Assembly: GCA_965263205.1 (NCBI GenBank)
Contig: CBDHHF010000009.1
Span: 124,001 to 188,000, forward strand
Origin: JBCCIM01 sp965263205
GTDB lineage: Bacteria > Bacteroidota > Rhodothermia > Rhodothermales > JAHQVL01
Direction of reading: 5' to 3'
Length of the DNA stretch: 64,000 nt
The notes beneath the pieces were generated by a model. It was given only the letters and a program-made list of their open reading frames with translations, did no database searches and was not told where the DNA came from. A program made the translations under genes and the position numbers. Below, piece after piece: positions 19,470-27,624 of the stretch (position 1 is the first letter of the stretch; every line of letters begins with the position of its first letter).

Positions 19470-19745
19470 TTATTTATAGTGAAATCGTGCCTGTAGGAAG
19501 ACAACACGGTGTTCTTCGATAAGGTATACCAGGCGGTCTTGTTTGGTTATGCGTCGCGACCCAAAGCCCGACCCGAGATATTTGAGCGCTTCTGGCTTCC
19601 CAATGCCACTAAACGGATCGCGCATTACAGCCTCAACCAGGTCGAGCACCCGCAGTGCTGTTTTACGGTTAGTCTTAACCCAGAAATAAATGTCTTCGAT
19701 ACAGTGCGGTGCAAATACTGCATCACGCTTCTTCTTACTCGTCAT
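19470..19745 (-). CDS. yoeB: YoeB family toxin (mRNA interferase) of a type II toxin-antitoxin pair
   Basis: 91 aa, the usual length. The RelE-fold YoeB signature is present: DPFSGIGKPEALKYLGSGF, then GSRRITKQDRLVYLI and a C-terminal ARFHYK. The residues corresponding to the E. coli YoeB catalytic Glu46 (in GKPE), Arg65 (in SRRIT) and His83 (in the FHY end) are all kept. The family cleaves mRNA at the ribosomal A site. It overlaps the upstream antitoxin gene by 11 bases, so the two are cotranslated. The start ATG is within the antitoxin's last codons. It should be active when free of antitoxin. Confidence 0.9.
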   Translation of the reverse strand: MTSKKKRDAVFAPHCIEDIYFWVKTNRKTALRVLDLVEAVMRDPFSGIGKPEALKYLGSGFGSRRITKQDRLVYLIEEHRVVFLQARFHYK

Positions 19746-20031
19746 TGGTGGCGTTCAACGCTTCACGCAAAGACGCAATGCTCAACGGTTCACTGTGCTC
19801 TTCTTCACCGCCAGCTCTCGCCCAGGCAACAGAATCGAGCAATCGGCTGGCATTGGCGGGTGTACTCAATAGATAGAGGGTTTCTTGCAACGCTGACAGA
19901 TCATCTGCCGGCAAAACAGCCAGATCTTCTTTGCCTCGCCGCTTCAGGATAACGGTCTCGCGATCTTCAATAATTTTATCCCAAAGCCTGGCCAGGTTCT
20001 GCCGCGCGTCGCTGTAAGAAATTGTACTCAT
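19735..20031 (-). CDS. yefM: YefM/Phd family antitoxin
   Basis: 98 aa. The N-terminal DNA-binding half matches YefM closely (MSTISYSDARQNLARLWDKI, ILKRRGKEDLAVLPADDLSALQETLYLLSTP), followed by NASRLLDSV and an acidic, flexible C-terminal segment (EEEHSEPLSIASL) expected to wrap the toxin. In this family the antitoxin, alone and with toxin, represses its own promoter, which would lie in 20032-20100. A palindromic-looking gttgtacaac-type sequence (about 20050-20063, tgtacaggattgttgtacaa) sits just upstream of the start and is a candidate operator. Confidence 0.9.
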   Translation of the reverse strand: MSTISYSDARQNLARLWDKIIEDRETVILKRRGKEDLAVLPADDLSALQETLYLLSTPANASRLLDSVAWARAGGEEEHSEPLSIASLREALNATNDE

Positions 20032-20189
20032 AATAAACCTGTACAGGATTGTTGTACAATAACTACGAACGCTAACTAAACGAGTTTCAACTGATCCCCG
20101 CCTCGCTATTCATATCTCAACTACTTCTTAAGACACAGGCGCTTACCACGATATACCTTTCGATCCAATCGCACATTTACTGGCGCATC

Positions 20190-20218
20190 CTGGATACCGG
20201 ATTAAGTCCGGTATGACG
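20190..20218. repeat. Dispersed palindromic repeat upstream of the toxin-antitoxin pair
   Basis: CTGGATACCGGATTAAGTCC... contains the perfect palindrome ATACCGGA-ttaag-TCCGGTAT (20194-20214). It is the same unit as at 19380-19448, so copies of the repeat lie on both sides of the toxin-antitoxin genes. The rest of 20032-20349 (318 bp) holds the probable antitoxin promoter and the leader of the next receptor gene; I could not define promoters exactly. Confidence 0.6.
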
Positions 20219-20349
20219 TGTTTTTTAAGCGCGTTGAACGCGAAAAAGCTTCAAGTGAGCAGGAAATGATTAAGTTTTGATCTTCTTAGTGAGCGTTACG
20301 CTGGTATATCTTGCCTGAAATTGGTTTTACAAACAAGTTCAGCGGATAA

Positions 20350-22731
20350 ATGTCTAGATCTACACACATTACACTCACTCTTATTGCCAGTCTGTTTTTC
20401 GCTACGACAGCACTCGCACAATCAACAGGTAAAATCACGGGCACCATCACCGATGAAGCAACCAATTTGCCGCTTGAAGGGGTGAGTGTCCTTTTGGATA
20501 CGGAAGAACGAGGTACAGCCACAAATAGTCAGGGTGTTTACAACTTTACGCGCATCACTCCTGGTCAACACATCCTGACCATTCGGGCGATTGGTTTTGC
20601 GCCCGTTGAAGAGATGATCTTCGTGGTTGCTGATACTACAACCAAATACGACGTAGCCCTTTCGCCGGCGCCCATCACCCTGGACGAAATCCTTGCACAG
20701 GCAGATCGGCCCTTTTCGACCGCTTCTTCGGCAACAATCCGGGCATTTGATATTGCGACACGCCCTGTTCAATCTTCACAGGACTTGCTCCAGCTAACCC
20801 CCGGTCTGGTAACTGCACAACACGCCGGCGGTGGCAAAGCTGAACAGATTTTCCTCCGGGGCTTCGATGCAGATCACGGCACTGACGTTGCAATCACCGT
20901 CGATGGTATCCCGGTCAACATGGTTTCCCACGGACACGGTCAGGGGTATGCAGACCTGCATTTTGTGATTCCGGAGTTGGTTGAGCAAATCGATGTAAAC
21001 AAGGGACCCTACGATGCACGCTTTGGCAACCTTGCAACAGCCGGCGCCATTGCATTCACCACAAAGGATCACCTCGACCACAACATGATTCGCCTCGAGG
21101 GCGGCCATTTCAACACGGCAAGTCTGACAGCACTGTACCAGCTTCCCGTTGTGACGAATGGCCACCAGGGCGCATATTTTGGCGGACAGTTTCGCAATAC
21201 AGACGGCCCGGTCGAGCAGCCGCAAGGATTTCAGCGCTTTAACTTGTTTGGCAAATTCCACACGCACCTCAATGAATCAGCCAAACTAGCACTGGGTATT
21301 AGCGGATTTAGTTCAGCCTGGGATGCATCAGGACAAATCCCTGCGCGGGCCATCGAACAGGGATTGATCAGCCGCTTTGGCAGCATCGATGACCTTGAAG
21401 GCGGCACGACAGGCCGGCAAGATGCCAATCTCACGTACACCGCCCAAAAAGACAACGCGGCGTTTACCATCCAGGGATACGCAACCCGCTACAACTTCAA
21501 ACTCTTTTCCAACTTCACCTTTTTCCTCGAAGACCCGATCAACGGCGACATGATCGAGCAAACCGACGACCGGCGGTTGGTGGGACTCAACAGTACATAC
21601 CGATTCACCCAAACCAGTGGACGGTTTATAACAACCACAACGCTTGGAGGTGGATTCCGCGCAGACGACGCTGCTGTTTCGCTCTGGAAGAGCCCCTCCC
21701 GGCTCCGGCAGGTCGGCCTTGTCGATGCAACCATTGCTGAACGAAACTTGTCTTTGTGGGCGCAACAGGCGTTTGTATTTTCGACAGCTCTCAGATTACA
21801 ACTGGGGCTTCGCGGCGACTACTTCACGTTTAATGTAGATGATCACCTCGAAGGTATGCCCGGTGAACTACCAAGAGCCTCAGGGTATGCGCAGCAAGCA
21901 ATTGTAAGTCCCAAAGCCAGTCTGGTATATAGTCCCGCTACATCTGTTGACGTGTTTGTCAACGCCGGCAGCGGTTTTCACTCGAACGATGCCCGAGCCG
22001 TTGTGCAAAATCGCCGCGCCAGCGACCTGCTTCGTACATACCAGCGACGCAACCTGAGCACCGACGAAATCGAGCAAGCCTTCGCCGCGCAACATCTTGA
22101 TGTTGCACAGGCTTCCGACAATGCACTGCCTCGTGCCATTGGGAGTGAGCTAGGTGTACGCATGCGGGTGGCAGATCGGCTGCACCTTTCAGCAGCTGCC
22201 TGGCTTTTAGACCTGGATAACGAGTTTGTGTACGTGGGTGATGGCGGCTTCACGGAGCTTAGCGGTCGCAGCCGGCGCTACGGCCTGGATCTCGAAGGCC
22301 GGCTGTGGATTACCCCCTGGCTAACGGCTGATAGCGATGTTAACCTGTCGCGCGGTATACTCAGGGATGAACCAGCCGATGCCAACGAAATTCCACTTGC
22401 GCCCCAGTTAACAAGCACCGGTGGCATCACCATCGTGCATCCGAATGGCTTTGAGGGCAGTTTGCGGTACATCCATATTGGCAGCCGGCCGGCCAACGAG
22501 ACCGGCAGTGTGACAGCAGAAGGATACACCCTCTTCAATGCGTTTGCAGCGTATCAACTAGGTGACATCAAACTCTCGCTTGCCCTGGAGAATCTGTTCG
22601 ACGTAGCATGGAATGAAGCGCAATTTGATACCGATTCTCGCCTATTCGGGGAGGTAACATCTACTTCAGAGCTTCATTTCACACCGGGCAACCCAAGAGC
22701 ACTGCGTATTGGGGTGAGCTATGTGTTTTGA
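20350..22731 (+). CDS. TonB-dependent outer membrane receptor
   Basis: 793 aa. A signal peptide (1-24, ending ATTALAQ) precedes a carboxypeptidase-regulatory-like domain (about 27-112, GKITGTITDEATNLPLEGVS), a plug (about 130-240) with SQDLLQLTPGLVTAQHAGGG, FLRGFDADHGTDVAITVDGI and VNMVSHGHGQGYADLHFV, and a beta-barrel ending LRIGVSYVF with a terminal Phe. The His/Asp-rich plug motif (DADHGTD, SHGHGQGYADLH) marks a distinct receptor subgroup; the substrate is unknown and metal uptake is only a guess. There is no STN domain, so sigma-coupled signalling is not expected. A terminator follows directly. Confidence 0.9.
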   Translation: MSRSTHITLTLIASLFFATTALAQSTGKITGTITDEATNLPLEGVSVLLDTEERGTATNSQGVYNFTRITPGQHILTIRAIGFAPVEEMIFVVADTTTKYDVALSPAPITLDEILAQADRPFSTASSATIRAFDIATRPVQSSQDLLQLTPGLVTAQHAGGGKAEQIFLRGFDADHGTDVAITVDGIPVNMVSHGHGQGYADLHFVIPELVEQIDVNKGPYDARFGNLATAGAIAFTTKDHLDHNMIRLEGGHFNTASLTALYQLPVVTNGHQGAYFGGQFRNTDGPVEQPQGFQRFNLFGKFHTHLNESAKLALGISGFSSAWDASGQIPARAIEQGLISRFGSIDDLEGGTTGRQDANLTYTAQKDNAAFTIQGYATRYNFKLFSNFTFFLEDPINGDMIEQTDDRRLVGLNSTYRFTQTSGRFITTTTLGGGFRADDAAVSLWKSPSRLRQVGLVDATIAERNLSLWAQQAFVFSTALRLQLGLRGDYFTFNVDDHLEGMPGELPRASGYAQQAIVSPKASLVYSPATSVDVFVNAGSGFHSNDARAVVQNRRASDLLRTYQRRNLSTDEIEQAFAAQHLDVAQASDNALPRAIGSELGVRMRVADRLHLSAAAWLLDLDNEFVYVGDGGFTELSGRSRRYGLDLEGRLWITPWLTADSDVNLSRGILRDEPADANEIPLAPQLTSTGGITIVHPNGFEGSLRYIHIGSRPANETGSVTAEGYTLFNAFAAYQLGDIKLSLALENLFDVAWNEAQFDTDSRLFGEVTSTSELHFTPGNPRALRIGVSYVF

Positions 22732-22740
22732 GTTTAAAAA

Positions 22741-22790
22741 GGCGGGCGATGCGGGCGTCACGTGACTTTCATCGCCCGTCTTATTATGTT
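22741..22790 (+). terminator. Terminator of the TonB receptor gene
   Basis: GGCGGGCGATG (22741-22751) pairs with CATCGCCCGTC (22770-22780; one G-T pair). The loop itself contains the palindrome gtcacgtgac. The stem is followed by ttattatgtttt. It starts 10 bases after the receptor stop codon. Confidence 0.7.
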
Positions 22791-22793
22791 TTA

Positions 22794-22957
22794 AGAGCCT
22801 ATCCGAAAACCTGCTTTCTGTCCCCGAGTGCGAGCGAACGAATCATAGGTGTAGCGCGCGAAGCAGACGTATCCAGTGGATACGTCGATGCAGCGGAACG
22901 CAGCATAGGAATTTGTGCAGCCGCGCGAAGCCCAAATGAGGTTTTCGGATAGGCTCT
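22794..22957. mobile_element. MITE-like element with 19-bp terminal inverted repeats
   Basis: AGAGCCTATCCGAAAACCT at 22794-22812 is repeated as its exact reverse complement at 22939-22957. The 164-bp body is itself symmetrical: a central hairpin GACGTATCC-agt-GGATACGTC lies at 22866-22886. It encodes nothing. A degenerate single end (gggttttcggagaggctc) recurs at 31657-31674, indicating a dispersed family. The termini resemble those of an IS-derived non-autonomous element, but the parent transposase is not in the window. Confidence 0.6.
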
Positions 22958-23006
22958 AAGTACATTCTTTCCACAATTGCTGTATCAGCTTAAGCCCTTG
23001 CTTGAA

Positions 23007-24443
23007 ATGAAGGCTCTCATTTCTGCGCTATTTTTTTGCGCTGTCCAGTGTTATGGTCGCTGACCTGTATGCACAACCCGCGGCGGTATCATCTCCTTGC
23101 CCCGGCTATACAAACACATCATCAACGGATAAAAAGAACGATATAGATCGATTCGATACGCACGTTGTACTGTTAACCAGTGCACTGACTACAGCTCAGA
23201 AAATGACCTGCCTGGTTACAGAAGGCATCACTGCCAGACTGCACAATCTTTTACAAGCAGACGGCCCGCTGTACAAGGTCGAGTTCCAAGATTGGGATAG
23301 TCTAAACTGGGTCCCCTCCCGGCAGGATACCTACACGTACAATACGGAAGGATTCGTTGAGAGTAGGACACGCAGTTTGTGGGATGCTGGTACTCAATCG
23401 TATAGCACAATCAACGCAAAAAGTAGTTATACCTATGATACCAGTGGTCTCATGCTGACGAGTACGTGGCAATCATGGAGTGATTCGCTGAATGCGTTTG
23501 CAAACGACTCGCAAAGCATCTTTGCCTGGGATGAAAACGGCGAGTTGGTCAGCACGCATAATTATGGATGGAACGGGACAGACTGGATATTGGGCGCTAC
23601 ATTAACCCGGACCATAGAAAATGGCGTTGCCATTGAGGAATTGAGGAAGAGACGCAATCAAGATACAGGTGCAATCATCGAGGATACCAGAGTTCTTTTT
23701 TGAGCATGATGACCAGCAGCGGATTATTCAACGTATTGATCAGGTATGGGACGCAACGCTTTCTCGTTGGCAAGACCAGCTACGAGAAAGCAGCTCTTAT
23801 ACAACACTTACGCGAACGGTAAAGGGAGATATCTACAACAGCGGTACCTGGCAGCCCACACTCATTTCCTTTACGCTTTTTAATGAGCAGTTTCAACCAA
23901 TCGAAGAAAGCACTTCGCTGCCTGGAGCCCAGCCGTTGGGCCGGCGCTTTTACACGTACAATGCCAATGGTGATTTAATCGAAAAGCTGTTTCAGTTTTT
24001 TGACCCCATTACCGAGACCTGGCAAAGCAATGGGCTTTGGGTTTTCGATGTTGATGATGACGGCGACGTACTGGAACGTCGCACCCTGGAGCTCAATCTC
24101 TTTTTGCAAGAACTGGTTTTTGTTGGCCGGAGTATCTACACGTATTCACCAGCGGTAGACATTGCGGGAAGAACCTATACCCACCCCCGCTTCGCTTTCG
24201 CTCTATCCTAATCCAGCGTTGAACCACGTCAACCTTGCACTGACGTTAGTACAACCCACAGCGCTTCAGATCGAAGTATTTGACGTACTGGGTCGACGTG
24301 TTGAAACCATTGCAGATGAGCCGGCCGCCGTTGGAGTAAAACGATATACATGGATACCCTCAGATTTGCCAGCCGGCATGTATTTCGTTCGCCTCAATAC
24401 TGACGACATGATCACTACCCGCGTGGTCACGCTGATCAAATAG
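23007..24443 (+). pseudogene. Secreted YD-repeat-like protein with type IX sorting domain, broken by three frameshifts
   Basis: One coding sequence is spread over three frames. ATG at 23007 opens a signal peptide that continues only if one T of the T7 run at 23031-23037 is skipped (MKALISALFFALSSVMVADL...). The frame changes again at the T6 run 23696-23701 and at GGG 24166-24168, each time by one surplus base. Corrected, the protein is about 477 aa: signal peptide, repeats with the rhythm YTYNTEGFVESRTRSLW / SYTYDTSGLMLTSTWQSW / FYTYNANGDLIEKLFQFF, then a sorting domain (SLYPNPALNHVNLAL, QIEVFDVLGRRVETI, PAGMYFVRLN, VVTLIK). As written it cannot be made intact. Neighbouring long genes are undamaged, so true decay is more likely than general sequencing error. 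Confidence 0.8.
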
Positions 24444-24455
24444 CTACTTACAACA

Positions 24456-25877
24456 TCAACGCGAACCCAGATACTTCGCCAACGTCTTGGCAAGCCTCTC
24501 TCCCCGCAATTCGCCTTCTCTTGCAATGATTACGCCATCCGGGTCTAACAGAAAGGTGGTTGGGTAACCTGTTACGCGGTATTGCTCGACAATCTGAAGC
24601 AGGGAAAGATCGTCTTCCAAACGCACGATTTGGGTCCATGGGAGCTGTTCTTCTTCTACGAACTTTTCCAATGGTTCGAGGTCGTCATTGGCGATAGCCA
24701 GGATCTCAAACACATCCCTCGGATAGGCTTCATATGCTTCGCGCAGCACAGGAACTTCTCCGATACAGGGCGCACACCAGGTCCCCCAAAAATCTAGCAA
24801 CACATATTTCCCTCTAAAATCAGCAAGATGCGCCGTTCCCCCCTCTAGCGTCGGCCCCTCAAAATCAGGCGCGGTCATCCCGGTCCGGAGGCCTATTTCA
24901 TCAAAGGCGGTTCGATTAAGCGTCAGGGTAGTTCCTTCCATATCGATGGCTGCCAGCTCAAAAGATTCGCCGGCCAGTTTTATCACGTCACCTATTTCAT
25001 ACGGCTCGGGGATTGATGGGTAATAGCCCTCGGGAAGTGGCTTTTCTGTCGTGTCCTTTACCATTTCTTCCCGGCGTGCCAGTTGGGCAAGCGGGCGCTC
25101 GGGAAAGCCGGCACCGTCAATTGGCTCAAACCAAACGCGGGTGTATTGTTTATCAAACAACCCCGACTTCACAACATCAGCAACCCACCAGGCATACTGT
25201 TCACCTTTAACCGTCAGGGTACCCGTGTGGTACATCTCGCTGCCAAACACCACCGCATTTCTGGATATGGCAAATTTATTGAGCGGATCTACAAGCACAG
25301 GCAGCGATGAGGTTACTACCTCTTCCCCATCGAAAAAGTCAAAACTAACTTCTACCCGCGGTAACAACAGCACCGTTTCCCGCCAGTCTCGCTCGTCATC
25401 CATCGCTGGAAAGGTGTGTACCACTTCATCTGCAAAGTCTTCATCGTTGTCCGTATCGAAGAGCACAACGCGTTGGCTGTCTGCCGTGAAAGCCATGACA
25501 TACATAACTTCCTGATCCACATACGCAGCGGTGTACAACGTAGAATCATAAGATGCATCATCTGCCCAGGATGCGTATTCGGAGCTGTCCATCTCTCCAA
25601 TGTGATAGCCGTGAAATGCAAGCTGCTCGATTTGCATGTGCTCCGCGTATAGCTCAGGCTGAAGCAAAGAATCTGGAATGCCAATCACCGCCGGCCGTAT
25701 TCTCGCCCAAAAGTCATCCTCCGAAGGATCTTCCGCTTTTGAAAAGCCCAGCATGTGGGCAAAAGGGCTAGTACCATCTGCGCGGGAAAGCTGCACGGTC
25801 AGGGTATCCCCATCTCCCGTTGATGCCTGGCAACCAAACACAAAAAAGGGCACAACAATCCAGAGATATTTGAGCAT
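24456..25877 (-). CDS. TlpA-like thioredoxin-fold lipoprotein
   Basis: 473 aa from the ATG at 25877, chosen because it gives a clean lipoprotein signal (MLKYLWIVVPFFVFGC, lipobox FVFGC); an upstream ATG at 26000 gives a non-signal extension. The N-terminal 300 residues have no family I recognise and may be a beta-rich ligand-binding region. The C-terminal 140 residues are an AhpC/TSA-Redoxin domain: GMTAPDFEGPTLEGGTAHLA, LLDFWGTWCAPCIGEVPVL with the CAPC redox pair, and YRVTGYPTTFLLDPDG with the cis-Pro. It probably reduces disulfides at the envelope, as TlpA/ResA proteins do. It converges with the broken gene at 23007-24443, 12 bp away. Confidence 0.85.
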   Translation of the reverse strand: MLKYLWIVVPFFVFGCQASTGDGDTLTVQLSRADGTSPFAHMLGFSKAEDPSEDDFWARIRPAVIGIPDSLLQPELYAEHMQIEQLAFHGYHIGEMDSSEYASWADDASYDSTLYTAAYVDQEVMYVMAFTADSQRVVLFDTDNDEDFADEVVHTFPAMDDERDWRETVLLLPRVEVSFDFFDGEEVVTSSLPVLVDPLNKFAISRNAVVFGSEMYHTGTLTVKGEQYAWWVADVVKSGLFDKQYTRVWFEPIDGAGFPERPLAQLARREEMVKDTTEKPLPEGYYPSIPEPYEIGDVIKLAGESFELAAIDMEGTTLTLNRTAFDEIGLRTGMTAPDFEGPTLEGGTAHLADFRGKYVLLDFWGTWCAPCIGEVPVLREAYEAYPRDVFEILAIANDDLEPLEKFVEEEQLPWTQIVRLEDDLSLLQIVEQYRVTGYPTTFLLDPDGVIIAREGELRGERLAKTLAKYLGSR

Positions 25878-26074
25878 TTCTAATTTACACGTTGGGAAAG
25901 GACATCCAAAATATACCCCTTTCCATGAGCAATAAAAATGTTGCGCATCTGCACCATACAAGCCGATTTGAAAGCTGAACCCCTGCAAGGCTTCTGTCAC
26001 TTTTGTAACACCCCTTACAATCCTGCATCAAACCGCCACAACCGAAAAAAACACATGCACTAGCCTTCAAAGCA

Positions 26075-26581
26075 ATGACTATATCAAAGCAAATAACCAT
26101 TGATGCGCCGGCCGCAAAAGTGTGGCAAGTTGTGGCGCATGACTTTCACAAAGCAGACCAATGGGCGTCCTCGGTTAACCATTCTACATCGAGAAAAGCC
26201 GGCCCCGTCCCAGATGGCTGTCCGCTCGACGCAGCAGGCCGTGCCTGCGATACGTCCATCGGTGGGGTCAAGGAAGAAATTGTCTACTACAACGAAGCCG
26301 GCAAAAAATTTGGCTACCGGGCCACGGCCGAAAAAATGCCATTTTTTGTCAAAAACCTGGTCAACAACTGGCAGGTGATACCGCAAGGTGAGCACAGCGC
26401 CAAGGTTGATATGAAGCTAAACATTGACCTGATGCCTGTAATCGGCACCGTTATGAGCCCCATGATGAAAGTCCAGATGGGCAAACTGCTTGGCGAGGCT
26501 GTCGAAGAGCTCAAGTTTTTTATCGAGCACGGGAAGCCGCACCCAAGGAAAGTACAGGCTATGGCAAACGCCTCAGCTTAA
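26075..26581 (+). CDS. SRPBCC (START/Bet v1-like) family protein
   Basis: 168 aa, cytoplasmic (no signal peptide). The opening MTISKQITIDAPAAKVWQVV is the typical first strand and helix of polyketide cyclase/START-like SRPBCC proteins, and the C-terminal helix (MMKVQMGKLLGEAVEELKFF) completes the fold. These proteins enclose a hydrophobic ligand pocket; the ligand is unknown here. It begins a same-strand cluster with a tautomerase (41 bp downstream) and a second SRPBCC protein that has a signal peptide, which suggests a shared role in handling a small hydrophobic or aromatic compound. That role is inference only. Confidence 0.8.
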   Translation: MTISKQITIDAPAAKVWQVVAHDFHKADQWASSVNHSTSRKAGPVPDGCPLDAAGRACDTSIGGVKEEIVYYNEAGKKFGYRATAEKMPFFVKNLVNNWQVIPQGEHSAKVDMKLNIDLMPVIGTVMSPMMKVQMGKLLGEAVEELKFFIEHGKPHPRKVQAMANASA

Positions 26582-26622
26582 CCCAATACCCCTCTTTTAT
26601 TAAACCCTAAAACAACAAAACC

Positions 26623-26820
26623 ATGCCTACAATCAAAATTACAGTACCTAAAAATGCCTGGACCACAGAAGAAAAAGCCAAAATTGCTGAACGGGTAACC
26701 GACGCATTGAATGCCGTTGCCACTGAAAGCAATAAAGGAGACATCAAGCAGTACATCAACACCCATATCCACGAAACCGCTGAAGGCGGCTACGCGATGG
26801 GCGGCCAGGTTGTCGGCTAA
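26623..26820 (+). CDS. 4-oxalocrotonate tautomerase-like protein
   Basis: 65 aa, the length of single-domain tautomerases. After removal of Met the N-terminus is Pro (MPTIKITVPKNAW), the catalytic base of the family. The helix TTEEKAKIAERVTDALNAVA and the C-terminal strand are as expected. It lies between two SRPBCC genes. The natural substrate is not predictable from sequence. Confidence 0.8.
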   Translation: MPTIKITVPKNAWTTEEKAKIAERVTDALNAVATESNKGDIKQYINTHIHETAEGGYAMGGQVVG

Positions 26821-26886
26821 CACCTTCTTCGACATTTAATCACCAAGCGCCGCGGCAAGCGCGGCGCTTATGCTAACCTGACAAAC

Positions 26887-27492
26887 ATGAAACGATCAAT
26901 AACTTCCCTGTTGCTCCTCGTGATATTGCTCCTCGCTGCTGTGCCGCAGACAGCAGCCCAAAGCATGAGCAAAAAATACAAAACCATTAAAGTTGAACGC
27001 GTAATCAATGCGCCGGCTGAACGCGTATGGCAGGCTATGGTGCTTGACTATGGCGAAATTTCTAACTTTGCGCCTTCCATTTACGCGTCAAACTACGAAC
27101 GAGGCTCGCTGAAGGGAGAGCTCGGCGCAGAACGCAAATGTTCGTTCAATAAAAAAGGGACCCGATGGACCCATGAGCGTATCGGAGCTATCGATAATGA
27201 ACAAATGGTGATGCGCAACTACATCATTGATGCCGGAAAATTCCCGCTCGATATGGACAACTCGCAAGCGTTCTACCGCGTGCAAGATAACGGTGATGGG
27301 ACATCGACAGCGAGTTATGAATTTCAATACAGGGCCAAACCAGCATTTATGGGCGGCATTATGAAAGGTCGATTCAAAAAACAGTTGGCCGAAACTCTGA
27401 TGGGGCTCGACCACTACGTCACCACGGGCGAAATTGTAAACGCGACCACAGGCAATTGGAAGGCTATCAAGAAAAAATACAAGAAAGGCTAG
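26887..27492 (+). CDS. Exported SRPBCC family protein
   Basis: 201 aa. A signal peptide (1-24, SLLLLVILLLAAVPQTAAQ) precedes an SRPBCC domain (KTIKVERVINAPAERVWQAM, then ASYEFQYRAKPAFMGGIMKG and a basic tail ending KKKYKKG). It is the periplasmic counterpart of the cytoplasmic SRPBCC protein two genes upstream. A long hairpin follows 30 bases after the stop codon. Confidence 0.8.
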   Translation: MKRSITSLLLLVILLLAAVPQTAAQSMSKKYKTIKVERVINAPAERVWQAMVLDYGEISNFAPSIYASNYERGSLKGELGAERKCSFNKKGTRWTHERIGAIDNEQMVMRNYIIDAGKFPLDMDNSQAFYRVQDNGDGTSTASYEFQYRAKPAFMGGIMKGRFKKQLAETLMGLDHYVTTGEIVNATTGNWKAIKKKYKKG

Positions 27493-27521
27493 GCTTCCGG
27501 CAGTCAATTGCCAACGCTATG

Positions 27522-27572
27522 ACAACGAACCTGGTATATCGACGCATCGTCAAGGTATACCAGATTCGTTGT
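27522..27572. terminator. Hairpin between SRPBCC and sigma factor genes
   Basis: ACAACGAACCTGGTATA (27522-27538) pairs with TATACCAGATTCGTTGT (27556-27572): 16 of 17 positions pair, with a 17-base loop. There is no T-run after it. It ends the SRPBCC/tautomerase unit or insulates the sigma factor gene at 27625. Confidence 0.5.
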
Positions 27573-27624
27573 TGGTAGTCACAAAACCGTTGTTTCGTCG
27601 CCCCTCTATCTATACGCTTATACA

